Below, piece by piece: positions 8,916 through 17,900 of a stretch of 64,000 nt of DNA. A program made the translations under genes and the position numbers. Source of the stretch: Microbulbifer agarilyticus S89 (GTDB taxonomy: Bacteria; Pseudomonadota; Gammaproteobacteria; Pseudomonadales; Cellvibrionaceae); contig NZ_AFPJ01000036.1 in assembly GCF_000220505.1 (NCBI RefSeq), forward strand, positions 124,001 through 188,000, read 5' to 3'. The notes under the pieces were generated by a model that saw only the letters and a program-made list of their open reading frames with translations, made no database searches and was not told where the DNA came from. How positions within the stretch are numbered: position 1 is the stretch's first letter; each line of letters begins with the position of its first letter.

Positions 8916-10325
8916 ATGAAAGCATTCGCAAAATTTGCTGTTTTGATTGGGCTGCTGGGCGGCGCAGCGGGATCGCTTGCCACCGAGGCAACGGAGTCTG
9001 GCGGTGAGGCAGCCCAGGCCGACAAGCCAAATATTATCTTTATCCTGACCGACGACCAGCGTTGGGACGCGGTGGGCTATGCCGGCAACGATATCATTCA
9101 AACCCCCAATATTGACGCGCTCGCCGAGCAGGGCACGCGTTTTAGTAATGCCTTCGTCACGACGTCTATTTGTGCCGCGAGCCGTGCATCGATCATGACC
9201 GGTCTCTATGAACGCAAGCACGGATTCACATTTAATGAGCCACCGTTGGCGAAGGAGTTTGTCAATAATAGCTATCCAAAATTGCTCAAAGATGCGGGGT
9301 ATCGCATCGGTTTTGTGGGTAAGTTTGGCATGCAGTTTGAGGGCGACCTCGACAGAACACTATTCGACTTCTACAAGCGCCCTGGAGAAGAGACCGAGGC
9401 AGGCCGTTACTACGAGCTCAACCTGGAAACTCATCGCCACGAACACACCACCGCCCGTATTGGGGACTTGAGTGCGCAGTTTGTTCGGGAAAGCGCGAAA
9501 TCCGGCCAACCGTTCAACCTTTCAGTGAGTTTCCACGCCCCACATGCGGACGATCACGATCCGAATCAATTTGTCTATCCGCGAGATTTGGCCTTCCTCT
9601 ACGAGGACGTCACCATTCCCGAGCCCCCGCTGGCAGACGATCGTTATTTCGATGCACAGCCCGAGTGGGTCAGAAACAGCATTAGTAAGGATCGCTGGTA
9701 CTGGCGCTTTGATACACCACAAAAATATCAGGAAATGGTGAAGGGCTACTACCGCATGATCAGCGGTCTGGATCGAGAAGTGGGCAAGATTGTGCGCGAA
9801 CTGGAGAAAGCCGGCGTCGCCGACAACACCATCATTATGTTTATGGGCGACAACGGCTACTTCCTCGGCGAGCGTCAGCTGGCCGGTAAATGGTTGCTGT
9901 ACGAAAACAGTATTCGCGTGCCGTTCTTTGTTTACGACCCACGCCGCAAGGGTATGGAAGTCGACAAGATGGTGCTGAATATCGATGTGGCGCCGACCAT
10001 TCTCGAATTGGCCGGTATCGATATTCCTGAATTGATGCAGGGAGAAAGCGTGCGCCCACTGATGGACGGCAAGCTGTCCGGGTGGCGTACCGAGTTCCTA
10101 GGCGAGCACCTTATGAACACCGACTGGATACCCAAGACCGAAGGGGTGCGCACCGAGCAATACAAGTACCTTCGCTATCCGCAACACCCGGGTTATCAAG
10201 AGCTTTACGATCTAAAAGCGGATCCCCTGGAGGCCAACAACTTGGCGAACCTGGCCGAGCACCGTGAGACTGTGGCCATGTTTAGCGCGCTCACGGATCA
10301 ATTGATCGCGCAGGCTGCGAACTAA
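8916..10325 (+). CDS. Secreted sulfatase (type I, formylglycine-dependent)
   Basis: A 469-residue protein with a signal peptide (MKAFAKFAVLIGLLGG...). It shows the type I sulfatase order: NIIFILTDDQRWD (metal Asp pair), then CAASR at residue 86, the site of Cys-to-formylglycine conversion, followed by ASIMTGLY. MFMGDNGYFLGER supplies the later metal ligands and GKWLLYE a catalytic Lys. It should hydrolyse sulfate esters of a glycan in the periplasm or outside. The ATG at 8916 has GGAAGG 10 bases upstream and starts a proper signal peptide, so the in-frame TTG at 8895 is not used. No maturase gene is in the window. Confidence 0.92.
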   Translation: MKAFAKFAVLIGLLGGAAGSLATEATESGGEAAQADKPNIIFILTDDQRWDAVGYAGNDIIQTPNIDALAEQGTRFSNAFVTTSICAASRASIMTGLYERKHGFTFNEPPLAKEFVNNSYPKLLKDAGYRIGFVGKFGMQFEGDLDRTLFDFYKRPGEETEAGRYYELNLETHRHEHTTARIGDLSAQFVRESAKSGQPFNLSVSFHAPHADDHDPNQFVYPRDLAFLYEDVTIPEPPLADDRYFDAQPEWVRNSISKDRWYWRFDTPQKYQEMVKGYYRMISGLDREVGKIVRELEKAGVADNTIIMFMGDNGYFLGERQLAGKWLLYENSIRVPFFVYDPRRKGMEVDKMVLNIDVAPTILELAGIDIPELMQGESVRPLMDGKLSGWRTEFLGEHLMNTDWIPKTEGVRTEQYKYLRYPQHPGYQELYDLKADPLEANNLANLAEHRETVAMFSALTDQLIAQAAN

Positions 10326-10367
10326 GCGCCTGTTAGTAGATAAAAATTTTATTGACTTCTCTCGTTG

Positions 10368-10405
10368 GGCCACTCAACTCATGGTGTTGAGTCGGCCTTT
10401 TTTTT
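10368..10405 (+). terminator. Intrinsic terminator after the first sulfatase
   Basis: GGCCACTCAAC (10368-10378) pairs with GTTGAGTCGGCC (10386-10397) with one bulged base, followed by eight T. It separates the two sulfatase genes, so the second probably has its own promoter or depends on readthrough. Confidence 0.8.
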
Positions 10406-10428
10406 GAGAGCGAGAAGGATTGGTTGCA

Positions 10429-12117
10429 ATGCTTGATTTCAAAAGAATGTTAAGTGCTTCGCTCAACGGAGTTGGCGTGGTGTTATTGGGTTGGAATACG
10501 GCCATTGCCGCCGCCGTTGATGATCAAGGGAGAGAAAAGCCCAATATTATTTTCATCATGTCAGACGATCACGCCTATCAAGCGGTGAGTGCCTACGGCT
10601 CCGAACTTATCGAAACACCGCATATTGATCGCCTGGCGAAGGAGGGAGTGCGTTTCGACAATGCCAGCGTGACCAATTCCATTTGCGCTCCGTCGAGAGC
10701 GACCATTCTCACAGGAAAGCACAGTCACCTGAATGGTAAGATTGACAATAGTGCCCCCTTCGATGACTCCCAGATGACGTTTCCGCAGCTATTGAAAAAA
10801 GCGGGATACGCCACCGCCATGTTTGGGAAATTGCATTTTGGTAATGATCCGAAGGGCGTGGATGAGTTCATGATCCTGCCGGGGCAGGGCGATTACATCA
10901 ATCCGGATTTTATTACCCAGAACGGGACGGTGCGTAAGGAAGGGTATGTTACCGATATCATTACCGATGAAACCCTGAAGTGGCTGGACAACCGGGATCA
11001 GGATAAGCCGTTCTTTCTCGCGTACCTGCATAAGGCTCCGCACCGTCCGTGGTGGCCGCGGGCTGACAAGTTTGCGAAGTTTTACAACAAAGAATTTCCC
11101 TACCCGGATACCTTGCTGAGTGATAACAGCGGGCGCGGCACGGCGGCACAGACCGCGGAAATGTCTCTGCTGCGTGATATGCGTTATTCCCACGATTCCA
11201 AGATCTTTCCCGAGACGTATGCGGCGATGGAGTCAGTGGAGCCGCCGATCCCGCCATCAAGCTGGGGCTTTGAGGAGCCCTTCAACCGCCGTGTCACCCC
11301 TGAACAGCGCGCCGCCTATATGCCAACGCTGAGAAAGATCAATGAAGACTTTCGCCAAAACTGGCCGAGGATGTCCGATGAGCAGAAGGTTCGTTGGAAG
11401 TACCAGCGTTATATGCAGGACTACCTCGGAACCATCTCCTCTCTAGACGATAACGTCGGGCGCCTGTTGGAGTATCTGGACGAGTCAGGTCTCAGTGACA
11501 ACACCCTGGTGATTTATACCTCGGACAACGGCTTCTATCTTGGCGAAAACGGCTGGTTCGATAAGCGATTCGCCTACCGGGAATCTTTCCATGTGCCCCT
11601 GCTGATGCGCTGGCCCGCAAAAGTACCTTCAGGGCAAGTGTCTGATGAACTGGTACAAAACCTGGACTTTGCGCCCACCATTCTGAATGCGGCTGGTGCC
11701 GAAGTGCCCGGCGATATGCAGGGGCTGAGCCTGCTGGAGATTCTGCAGAACCCCGAGTCAGAACTAGGGCGCGATGCAGTTTACTACCACTACTACGAAT
11801 ATCCCGCGGTGCATATGGTCAAACGCCACTACGCGATGGCAACCAAAGACTACAAACTGATTCACTTTTACCACGACGTCGACGAGTGGGAGCTTTATGA
11901 CCTGAGCAAGGACCCGACAGAACAGCACAATGTGATTGATAGCCCTGAATACGCTGGAGTGCTGGAAGCCCTGCGTGGTCGTCTTGAGAGCCTCAGGAAA
12001 GAAGTGGGTGATTCTGCAGAACTGGATCGACATTTTATCGAGCTGACCGGTGATGCGGATGCGCCGGACTGGTTCCGGAAAGTGGACGACAGTGTTGATG
12101 CGAAGCGGAAGCGCTAG
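10429..12117 (+). CDS. Secreted sulfatase (type I, formylglycine-dependent)
   Basis: A 562-residue protein with a signal peptide (about 27 residues, ending AIAAA). Motifs: NIIFIMSDDHAYQ for metal binding, CAPSR at residue 86 (canonical CxPSR formylglycine site) followed by ATILTGKHS, KLHFG, and YTSDNGFYLGENGWFDK in the C-terminal half. The C-terminal subdomain has the usual YDLSKDPTEQHN motif. It differs strongly from the preceding sulfatase (longer insertions between about residues 230 and 330), so a different linkage or sugar is likely. The ATG at 10429 has GAGAAGG 10 bases upstream. Confidence 0.92.
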   Translation: MLDFKRMLSASLNGVGVVLLGWNTAIAAAVDDQGREKPNIIFIMSDDHAYQAVSAYGSELIETPHIDRLAKEGVRFDNASVTNSICAPSRATILTGKHSHLNGKIDNSAPFDDSQMTFPQLLKKAGYATAMFGKLHFGNDPKGVDEFMILPGQGDYINPDFITQNGTVRKEGYVTDIITDETLKWLDNRDQDKPFFLAYLHKAPHRPWWPRADKFAKFYNKEFPYPDTLLSDNSGRGTAAQTAEMSLLRDMRYSHDSKIFPETYAAMESVEPPIPPSSWGFEEPFNRRVTPEQRAAYMPTLRKINEDFRQNWPRMSDEQKVRWKYQRYMQDYLGTISSLDDNVGRLLEYLDESGLSDNTLVIYTSDNGFYLGENGWFDKRFAYRESFHVPLLMRWPAKVPSGQVSDELVQNLDFAPTILNAAGAEVPGDMQGLSLLEILQNPESELGRDAVYYHYYEYPAVHMVKRHYAMATKDYKLIHFYHDVDEWELYDLSKDPTEQHNVIDSPEYAGVLEALRGRLESLRKEVGDSAELDRHFIELTGDADAPDWFRKVDDSVDAKRKR

Positions 12118-12132
12118 GATTACAGGGGAGAG

Positions 12133-13233
12133 ATGACTATGCACCGGTTAGTAATTGTTCTTTTTACGATGGCCATGTTCAGTGGCGGGGCTTACGCAAC
12201 TGAGCTAAAGGAATTGTATGCAGCGTATCAGCAGGCGCTTGAATCGGGAGGTCGCAGTGAGATTCTGGACTCCGCTAAGAAAGTCTATGTGTATACGCGA
12301 GATAATCATCCTGAGACTAGCAAAAGCCGGGCAGCATCTGCCCTCAACTATGGCGAGGCGCTGCTACTTGACTGGCAGTACAGTGCTGCACATGATGTTC
12401 TAGTAGATGCGGTTGGTTTTTTTGAGGATATTTATGGTGAGGAGGCCCTTGAGCTAGTGGATCCACTCATTTTGTACGCACAGGCTTATGCTGGCGCTTA
12501 TAAATACCGTGATTCCCGTGGCTCCCGTGGATACAGAAAAATCGTAAAGCGGGCGCAGAAGCTCGTCAAAACGCATCGTGGAAAGGAATCGTATTTGTAC
12601 GGAAAAGTGACGCTTGAAGCCGCGCGGATTGGCGTTGATATTGCGGAAGATTTTCGCGCGACAAGAATTGCAAAGGAGGCTTACCGAATTTTTACTGAGG
12701 TACACAGTGACCAGGTTTTTGATCGTTATCTAGCTACGTTTTATATGGGTAAGCATCTCATGGCCATAGATAGCAATAAAAAAGCGGAGCCCTATATTCT
12801 TGAGGCATTGGATATCGCGACCTCTGACCAAGAAAAATCCAATAGGTTTGAGTTGACTGCGCGCGCATTCCTGGTGGAGCTTTATGAAAAAATTGGAGAT
12901 CAGGCGCGCTCCACCGAGCAGTGCCAATTAATTGGCAAAAAATCGCCCTTTGATATGGACGGGGAGCCAAAACCAATATTCAAACCGGTATTGAAGTATC
13001 CTGAGTCGATGCTACGAGTCGGAAAAAGTGCTCGCGTTGTTGCGAACTTCACTGTGGATGCGAATGGATTTGCGACAGACATCAAGTTCCGAGATGAGCC
13101 TGAGACATCGCCCTTCGCACAGGAGGCGCGTACATACTTGGAAAAATCTCGTTATGCGCCAAGGTTTGAAGATGGTGTAGCGGTGGATACACCTGATAGA
13201 AAAATGACTTTTGGTTTCTCTATTGCCGAATAG
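12133..13233 (+). CDS. Secreted TPR-like protein with C-terminal TonB-type domain
   Basis: A 366-residue protein with a signal peptide (cleavage near GGAYA). The middle is helical and TPR-like (residues about 25-270). The last 85 residues (KYPESMLRVGKSARVVANFTV ... YAPRFEDGVAVDT) match the TonB C-terminal fold. Without a membrane anchor or Pro-rich spanning region it is not a normal energy transducer; such orphan proteins occur in Xanthomonads and Cellvibrionales with unknown role. Codon use is visibly more AT-rich than in the flanking genes, so it may have been acquired separately. ATG at 12133 or 12139 are both possible (GGGGAG upstream). Confidence 0.7.
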   Translation: MTMHRLVIVLFTMAMFSGGAYATELKELYAAYQQALESGGRSEILDSAKKVYVYTRDNHPETSKSRAASALNYGEALLLDWQYSAAHDVLVDAVGFFEDIYGEEALELVDPLILYAQAYAGAYKYRDSRGSRGYRKIVKRAQKLVKTHRGKESYLYGKVTLEAARIGVDIAEDFRATRIAKEAYRIFTEVHSDQVFDRYLATFYMGKHLMAIDSNKKAEPYILEALDIATSDQEKSNRFELTARAFLVELYEKIGDQARSTEQCQLIGKKSPFDMDGEPKPIFKPVLKYPESMLRVGKSARVVANFTVDANGFATDIKFRDEPETSPFAQEARTYLEKSRYAPRFEDGVAVDTPDRKMTFGFSIAE

Positions 13234-13256
13234 CTGAATATGTCTAATGAGTAGCC

Positions 13257-13306
13257 CCTGAAGCCTATCAGATAACTCATGTGGGTTATCTGATGTTTGC
13301 TTCAGG
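13257..13306. terminator. Two-tier hairpin between convergent genes
   Basis: Inner arms ATCAGATAAC (13267-13276) and GTTATCTGAT (13285-13294) are perfectly complementary. They are nested inside CCTGAAGC (13257-13264) and GCTTCAGG (13299-13306). The element sits between convergent genes and probably ends both transcripts or blocks exonucleases. There is no T-run, so Rho-independent function is uncertain. Confidence 0.55.
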
Positions 13307-13379
13307 AAATGCCGTTTCAATAAAGGCTGTTGTCTACTGCCTGAGAATCAGGCGACGATCACTCGCAGATTGATTATTG

Positions 13380-14858
13380 CTAGCTCAGGGCCTCAAGAAG
13401 TGATAGACGATCCCGGTGTAATCTTACGATCAGCTCTCCAAACAGTGTATTCGCCCACGCAAACCAGGCGCGATTGAAATCTGTTGGATCGTCCTTGTGA
13501 AAGGCCTCGTGCATAAAGCCGGTACCTGCATGGGTGATTTTCAGCATACTGAGACAGTGGGCGATTTCCTTGTCATCGCGCGCGGTCATGGCGCGCAGGA
13601 TAATCCCCATGGGCCAGATTTTTTCCTTGCCCGTATGCGGGCTGCCCTGGCCCTCCGCGGCGGTGCCGCGCAGAAAATAGGGGTTGCTGTCGGAGAGCAG
13701 GAAACGGCGGGTATTCTGGTAGATGGGATCATCGGCAAAGGTTGGGTCCAGGTAGGCCAGGGACATGAGTGATGGCACGTTGGCGTCGTCCATAAACAGC
13801 TTGTTGCCGAAGCCGTCGACTTCATACGCATAAATTTTACCGAAGCCCTGATGCTCCGCGATACAGTGGGTCTGAATGGCTTCATCCAGTTCGTCGGCAA
13901 AGTCCAGGCAGGTCTGAGCCTCTTGTGGCTGATCGAGAATATCTGAATAAATACTCGCTAGCTGGCGCAGAGACAGCATGGCGAAGATATTGGACGGTAC
14001 CAGAAACGGGAATACGGTGGCGTCGTCGGAGGGGCGGAAGGCGGAGGCGATCAGGCCTACGGGATTGACCGGGCGGCCGGTGCCTTCGAATACCGGAGCG
14101 TCGATCATTCGGCCCGATACCCGCACAAAGCGGTAGGGGCTTTCTCCCTGCTTGCGCTGCTCGGTGCGGAATACCTTTAGAACTTCCTGCATCGCTTGCT
14201 GCCAGTTCGTATCGAAGATACTGCTGTCGCCGGTGGCTTTGAAGTAGCCATCCGACAGTCGAATCACGTAGCACAGGGAGTCGATTTCCCATTTGCGTTC
14301 ATGGACGCCGTCGATGGGTGTGGGCTCATCACTGGCCCACTGGGATTTTTTGCTGAGATCTTTATAGAAGGCGTTGGCATAGGGATCGCGCAAAATGCAC
14401 TTTATCTGCCGGTTGACCAGCCCGGCAATCAGGTTGCGAATCTTTTCATCTTCATTGATCAAGCTCATATAGGGCCAGACCTGCGCCGTGCTGTCGCGCA
14501 GCCACATGGCGTCGATGTCGCCAGTGATGATGAAGGTGTCGGGCTTACCGTCGATCCACTCGAAATCTACCGTGGTATCAAGGGTGTTGGGATAGCAGTT
14601 TTCGAATAGCCAGCGTAGCTCCGGGTCTGTGATGGCGCTGCTGATCTGTTCGATGGTGCTTTCCACCGCGCTGCTGCGAAAAGTTCGCTCAGCCGGGGCA
14701 GGGCGGTTTGAAACCAGCGCGGTCCCTCTATTGGCCTCCGGTTTTTGTTGGGCGGCACGCGCGCCAACGGCGTGTGCCAGCGGTGCGAGGGAGAGGCCCA
14801 GTAGGGCCGCTCCGGTTTTTAACAGGGTACGTCTTGGGTACTGGGTTGGCACTTTCAT
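13380..14858 (-). CDS. Glycoside hydrolase family 125 exo-alpha-1,6-mannosidase
   Basis: A 492-residue protein of the GH125 family (formerly DUF1237). It carries a twin-arginine-like signal (RRTLLKTGAALLGLSLAPLAHA). Conserved blocks include FENCYPNTLDTTVDF, GDIDAMWLRDSTAQVWPY, ERKWEIDSLCYVIRL, LFMDDANVPSLMSLAYL and a C-terminal HEAFHKDDPTDFNRAWFAWAN. The known activity of the family is removal of terminal alpha-1,6-linked mannose by inversion. It starts 57 bases after the stop of the large beta-propeller enzyme on the same strand, so the two are probably co-transcribed and act on the same mannose-containing glycan. Confidence 0.93.
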   Translation of the reverse strand: MKVPTQYPRRTLLKTGAALLGLSLAPLAHAVGARAAQQKPEANRGTALVSNRPAPAERTFRSSAVESTIEQISSAITDPELRWLFENCYPNTLDTTVDFEWIDGKPDTFIITGDIDAMWLRDSTAQVWPYMSLINEDEKIRNLIAGLVNRQIKCILRDPYANAFYKDLSKKSQWASDEPTPIDGVHERKWEIDSLCYVIRLSDGYFKATGDSSIFDTNWQQAMQEVLKVFRTEQRKQGESPYRFVRVSGRMIDAPVFEGTGRPVNPVGLIASAFRPSDDATVFPFLVPSNIFAMLSLRQLASIYSDILDQPQEAQTCLDFADELDEAIQTHCIAEHQGFGKIYAYEVDGFGNKLFMDDANVPSLMSLAYLDPTFADDPIYQNTRRFLLSDSNPYFLRGTAAEGQGSPHTGKEKIWPMGIILRAMTARDDKEIAHCLSMLKITHAGTGFMHEAFHKDDPTDFNRAWFAWANTLFGELIVRLHRDRLSLLEALS

Positions 14859-14915
14859 GGTAATGCAGAATGCTCTTTGTTTTCGGTTAAGGGCACTGTG
14901 GAAGAAGGACTATTT

Positions 14916-17900
14916 TCACTGGAGTACCACGCTGCCCTGGTTCCAGCTGGGTTGGTCGCCATTGCCGCGCTTCCACTCACAGGTCACTACTGGCTTCTGG
15001 CCGTAAATACCATCGACTTGGTGGGTGGTCATGCCATGGTTACAGCTGACGATACGCACACCGTTGTCCAGGGCACTGGTATCGAGCCCGTGGCCGGCAT
15101 ATTCGGCCTTCAGCCAGGCTTTGTGACTGCTGCCGTTGCGGTATGAGAGCTGATCCAGTGTCAGGTTCAGAGCGAAGCTCTCGCCAGTGGGCGCGCCGGT
15201 ACTGTCGATAGGCGCGATGGCGCCGCGCAGAGTTTTTCCGTCCTCGTTGATGCCTTTGAAGTAGGGTGAAGCATCTCCACCGGAAGTGGTTAGGGCGAGG
15301 GCGAAGGGCACGATGTCCGCATTGTCACCGGGTGCCGATTTCCACTGGCATTGCACACCGTTGATGGCATCCGCACCATCAAAGCCCTTGAGACCTGGAC
15401 CGTCGATGCCCGGGCAGGTGATTTTGCCGCTGGCAAGCTGCGGGGTGACCTGCAGCTTGTAGTCTTCAGGCTTAATGTAGGCCTTGTGACCGCTGCCGGC
15501 ACCATAGCTCGCCTGATCCAGGCTTACGGCAATATTGTGCAGTGTGCCGCCGAGAGAAATGCCTTCCGCGAGGAAGGCATGGGAAGAGAAGCTAAGGGAA
15601 ATAGCAGCCCTTGCGGGCTGCTCTCCTTCGCTGCTGGTTGCGGGCTGCTCGGTTACCTGAGCCTGGCCGCCATCCACCACAATGGCGGTAGAGGTGGTCC
15701 AGGTGGAGGCCTGCCCACTGGCACGGCGAGACTTCACGCGGAAGGTATAGGTTTCGCCAGCGGTGAGGCCGTCGAGCACCACACTGGTGCCGGTGATGTC
15801 GTACTCTCCTTTGCGCCAGATGTCGCCTTGCAGTTGTTTTTGCGCGTCGTAAGTGACGGCGTCCACCACCGTGTTCCAGCTCAGACGCACCGAAGTACTG
15901 GACAGCACTTCCACCACCAGACCGGTGGGTGGCCCGAACTCGCCACTGGCTTCCACCTGGGTGGTTGCAGACGCGGGCGCGGACCAGTCCGACTGTATGC
16001 TGCCGCTAATGGCGCGCACCTGGTATTCGTAGGTGGTTTCTGCTGAGAGACCGGAGTCGGTTGCCGCTGCACCCGCCGGGGTCGCAATCGTTGCCCAGCT
16101 GCCACCTGCGATACGACGTTGGACCTCGTAGCTTTCTGCATTCACCACGGCATCCCAAGCCAGCGCGATCGTACTGGAAGACTGCGCGGTGGCATTCAGG
16201 TTTTGTGGTGTTTCCAGTGTGATGGCGTCGCTCAGAGTGTACTGACCGGAAGTGGTCCAGGTGGTTGCCTGTCCGGCCGCGTTACGGGACTTGACGCGGA
16301 AGCGGTAAGTACCGCTTTCTTCCAGACCGTTGATTACCACCGAAGTATCGGCGATGTCGTACTCGGCTTTACGCCAGATGCTTTCTGAAGCGATTTGACG
16401 TTGGACGTCATAGGTCACTGCGTCGGTTACTTCGCTCCAGCTGATCTGTGCGGATGTTGCGGAAAGCACGTCGACGGTAATGACTGCGGGAGGACCAAAG
16501 CTGCCGCTGCCGCCACTACTGCTACTGGAAGTACTGCCGCCACTACTACTAGAGCTGCTGCTAGTAGATCCACCGCCACTGCTGCTTGAACTGCTTGAAC
16601 CGCTGGAGCTGCTGCTTGAGCTACTGGAGCTGCTCGAACTACTGCTTGAGCTACTGGAACTGCTCGAACTACTGGAACTGCTCGAACTACTGGAACTGCT
16701 GCTGGAGCCACCAGTTTGTTCGCAGTACTGCTGCAGGCTGACGTCATCGATCCACACCTCGGCGGTGTTGCCGCCAAGGAATATACCCAGGTTGAGATTG
16801 CCAAAGTCCACATCCGGTTCGTAGAACAGGGTGAAGGTTTGCGGGCTGGTGGTAAGCTGCAAAACATCGGCATTCTTGATGTTCCACCACGGGCTACTGG
16901 CCTGGTGGATTTTCACCTCGATGCTGCGCGCTGCAGCGGATTTCGCGGTGAACATCAGTGCGTATTTCTTGCCCGGTTCAAGCTTGCCGAACCCGCGCTG
17001 CAGCTGTACATCATTGGTGTTGCTGGCCTGGCTGATGGCCACGTGCAGAGCGTCACCCTCGCCAAAACCGGATTCCACACCTGTGGTGCCAGCGGCTACC
17101 GCACCGGCACCGCTATTGACGTACAGGTTCCAGCCGCCCATGCTGCCGCTAAAGTGGCCGTCCGGAGTCAGGTTTACCGGCTCGCAGGGCACCGGCGGAA
17201 TCACCGGTTCACCGGAGGTGGTGGTGCTGCTATTGGAATAGCCGGACTCGCCCGCATCGTTGAAGGCGTAAACGCGATAGGTGTAGTCGGTATAACCGGC
17301 GAGGTCGAAGTCGGTGTAGGAGGTGGTGTTTGTGCCTACCTGGCCGACCGTCATGTACCTGCCACCACTGGTACTGCGCTCGATGCGGAAGCCTTGCTCG
17401 TTGTCGGCAGCGTCGTTCCAGCTGAGGTTGATGGTGTTGGTCGGTGCGTCCAGGTTGCCGCTCAGGGACGAGGGCGAAGCAGGTGCGCTGGCGGGCTTCG
17501 CCGGCAGGGGCAGCGCGGGCATGTCGGTGCGCCACAGTCCGGCACCAGGGGTGGCGGAGTAGATGCGCATCATGCCGTCGGTTTCGATAAAGCGCGAACC
17601 CGTCATGCCAGAAAAGTGCATGTCGCCAGTGATGTCTTCCCAGGTCACCGAACCGTTGCTTTGGATAGTCCCGAGGAACACGCCGTAGCCGACCTGCAGC
17701 GAGTGGTCGTAGTAACTCACCAGCAGTTTGTCGGCATAGGCCGCGGAGCCGCCTTTACCCGCGAAACCGAAGCGATCACCCACCGCGTCCCACCACACCA
17801 GATTGGAGGTGGGGCGAATGCTCATGGCGTCGGCGGGGGTAAAGGCCTTGCTCCAAGTTTCGCCTTCATCAGTGGAGAGTAGCACCTGCCAGTTATTGCC

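Noticed and set aside
16480-16824. Leu-rich open frame opposite the poly-serine region
   Set aside because: It is only the reverse reading of Ser codons (AGC/AGT gives GCT/ACT and similar), a low-complexity artefact.
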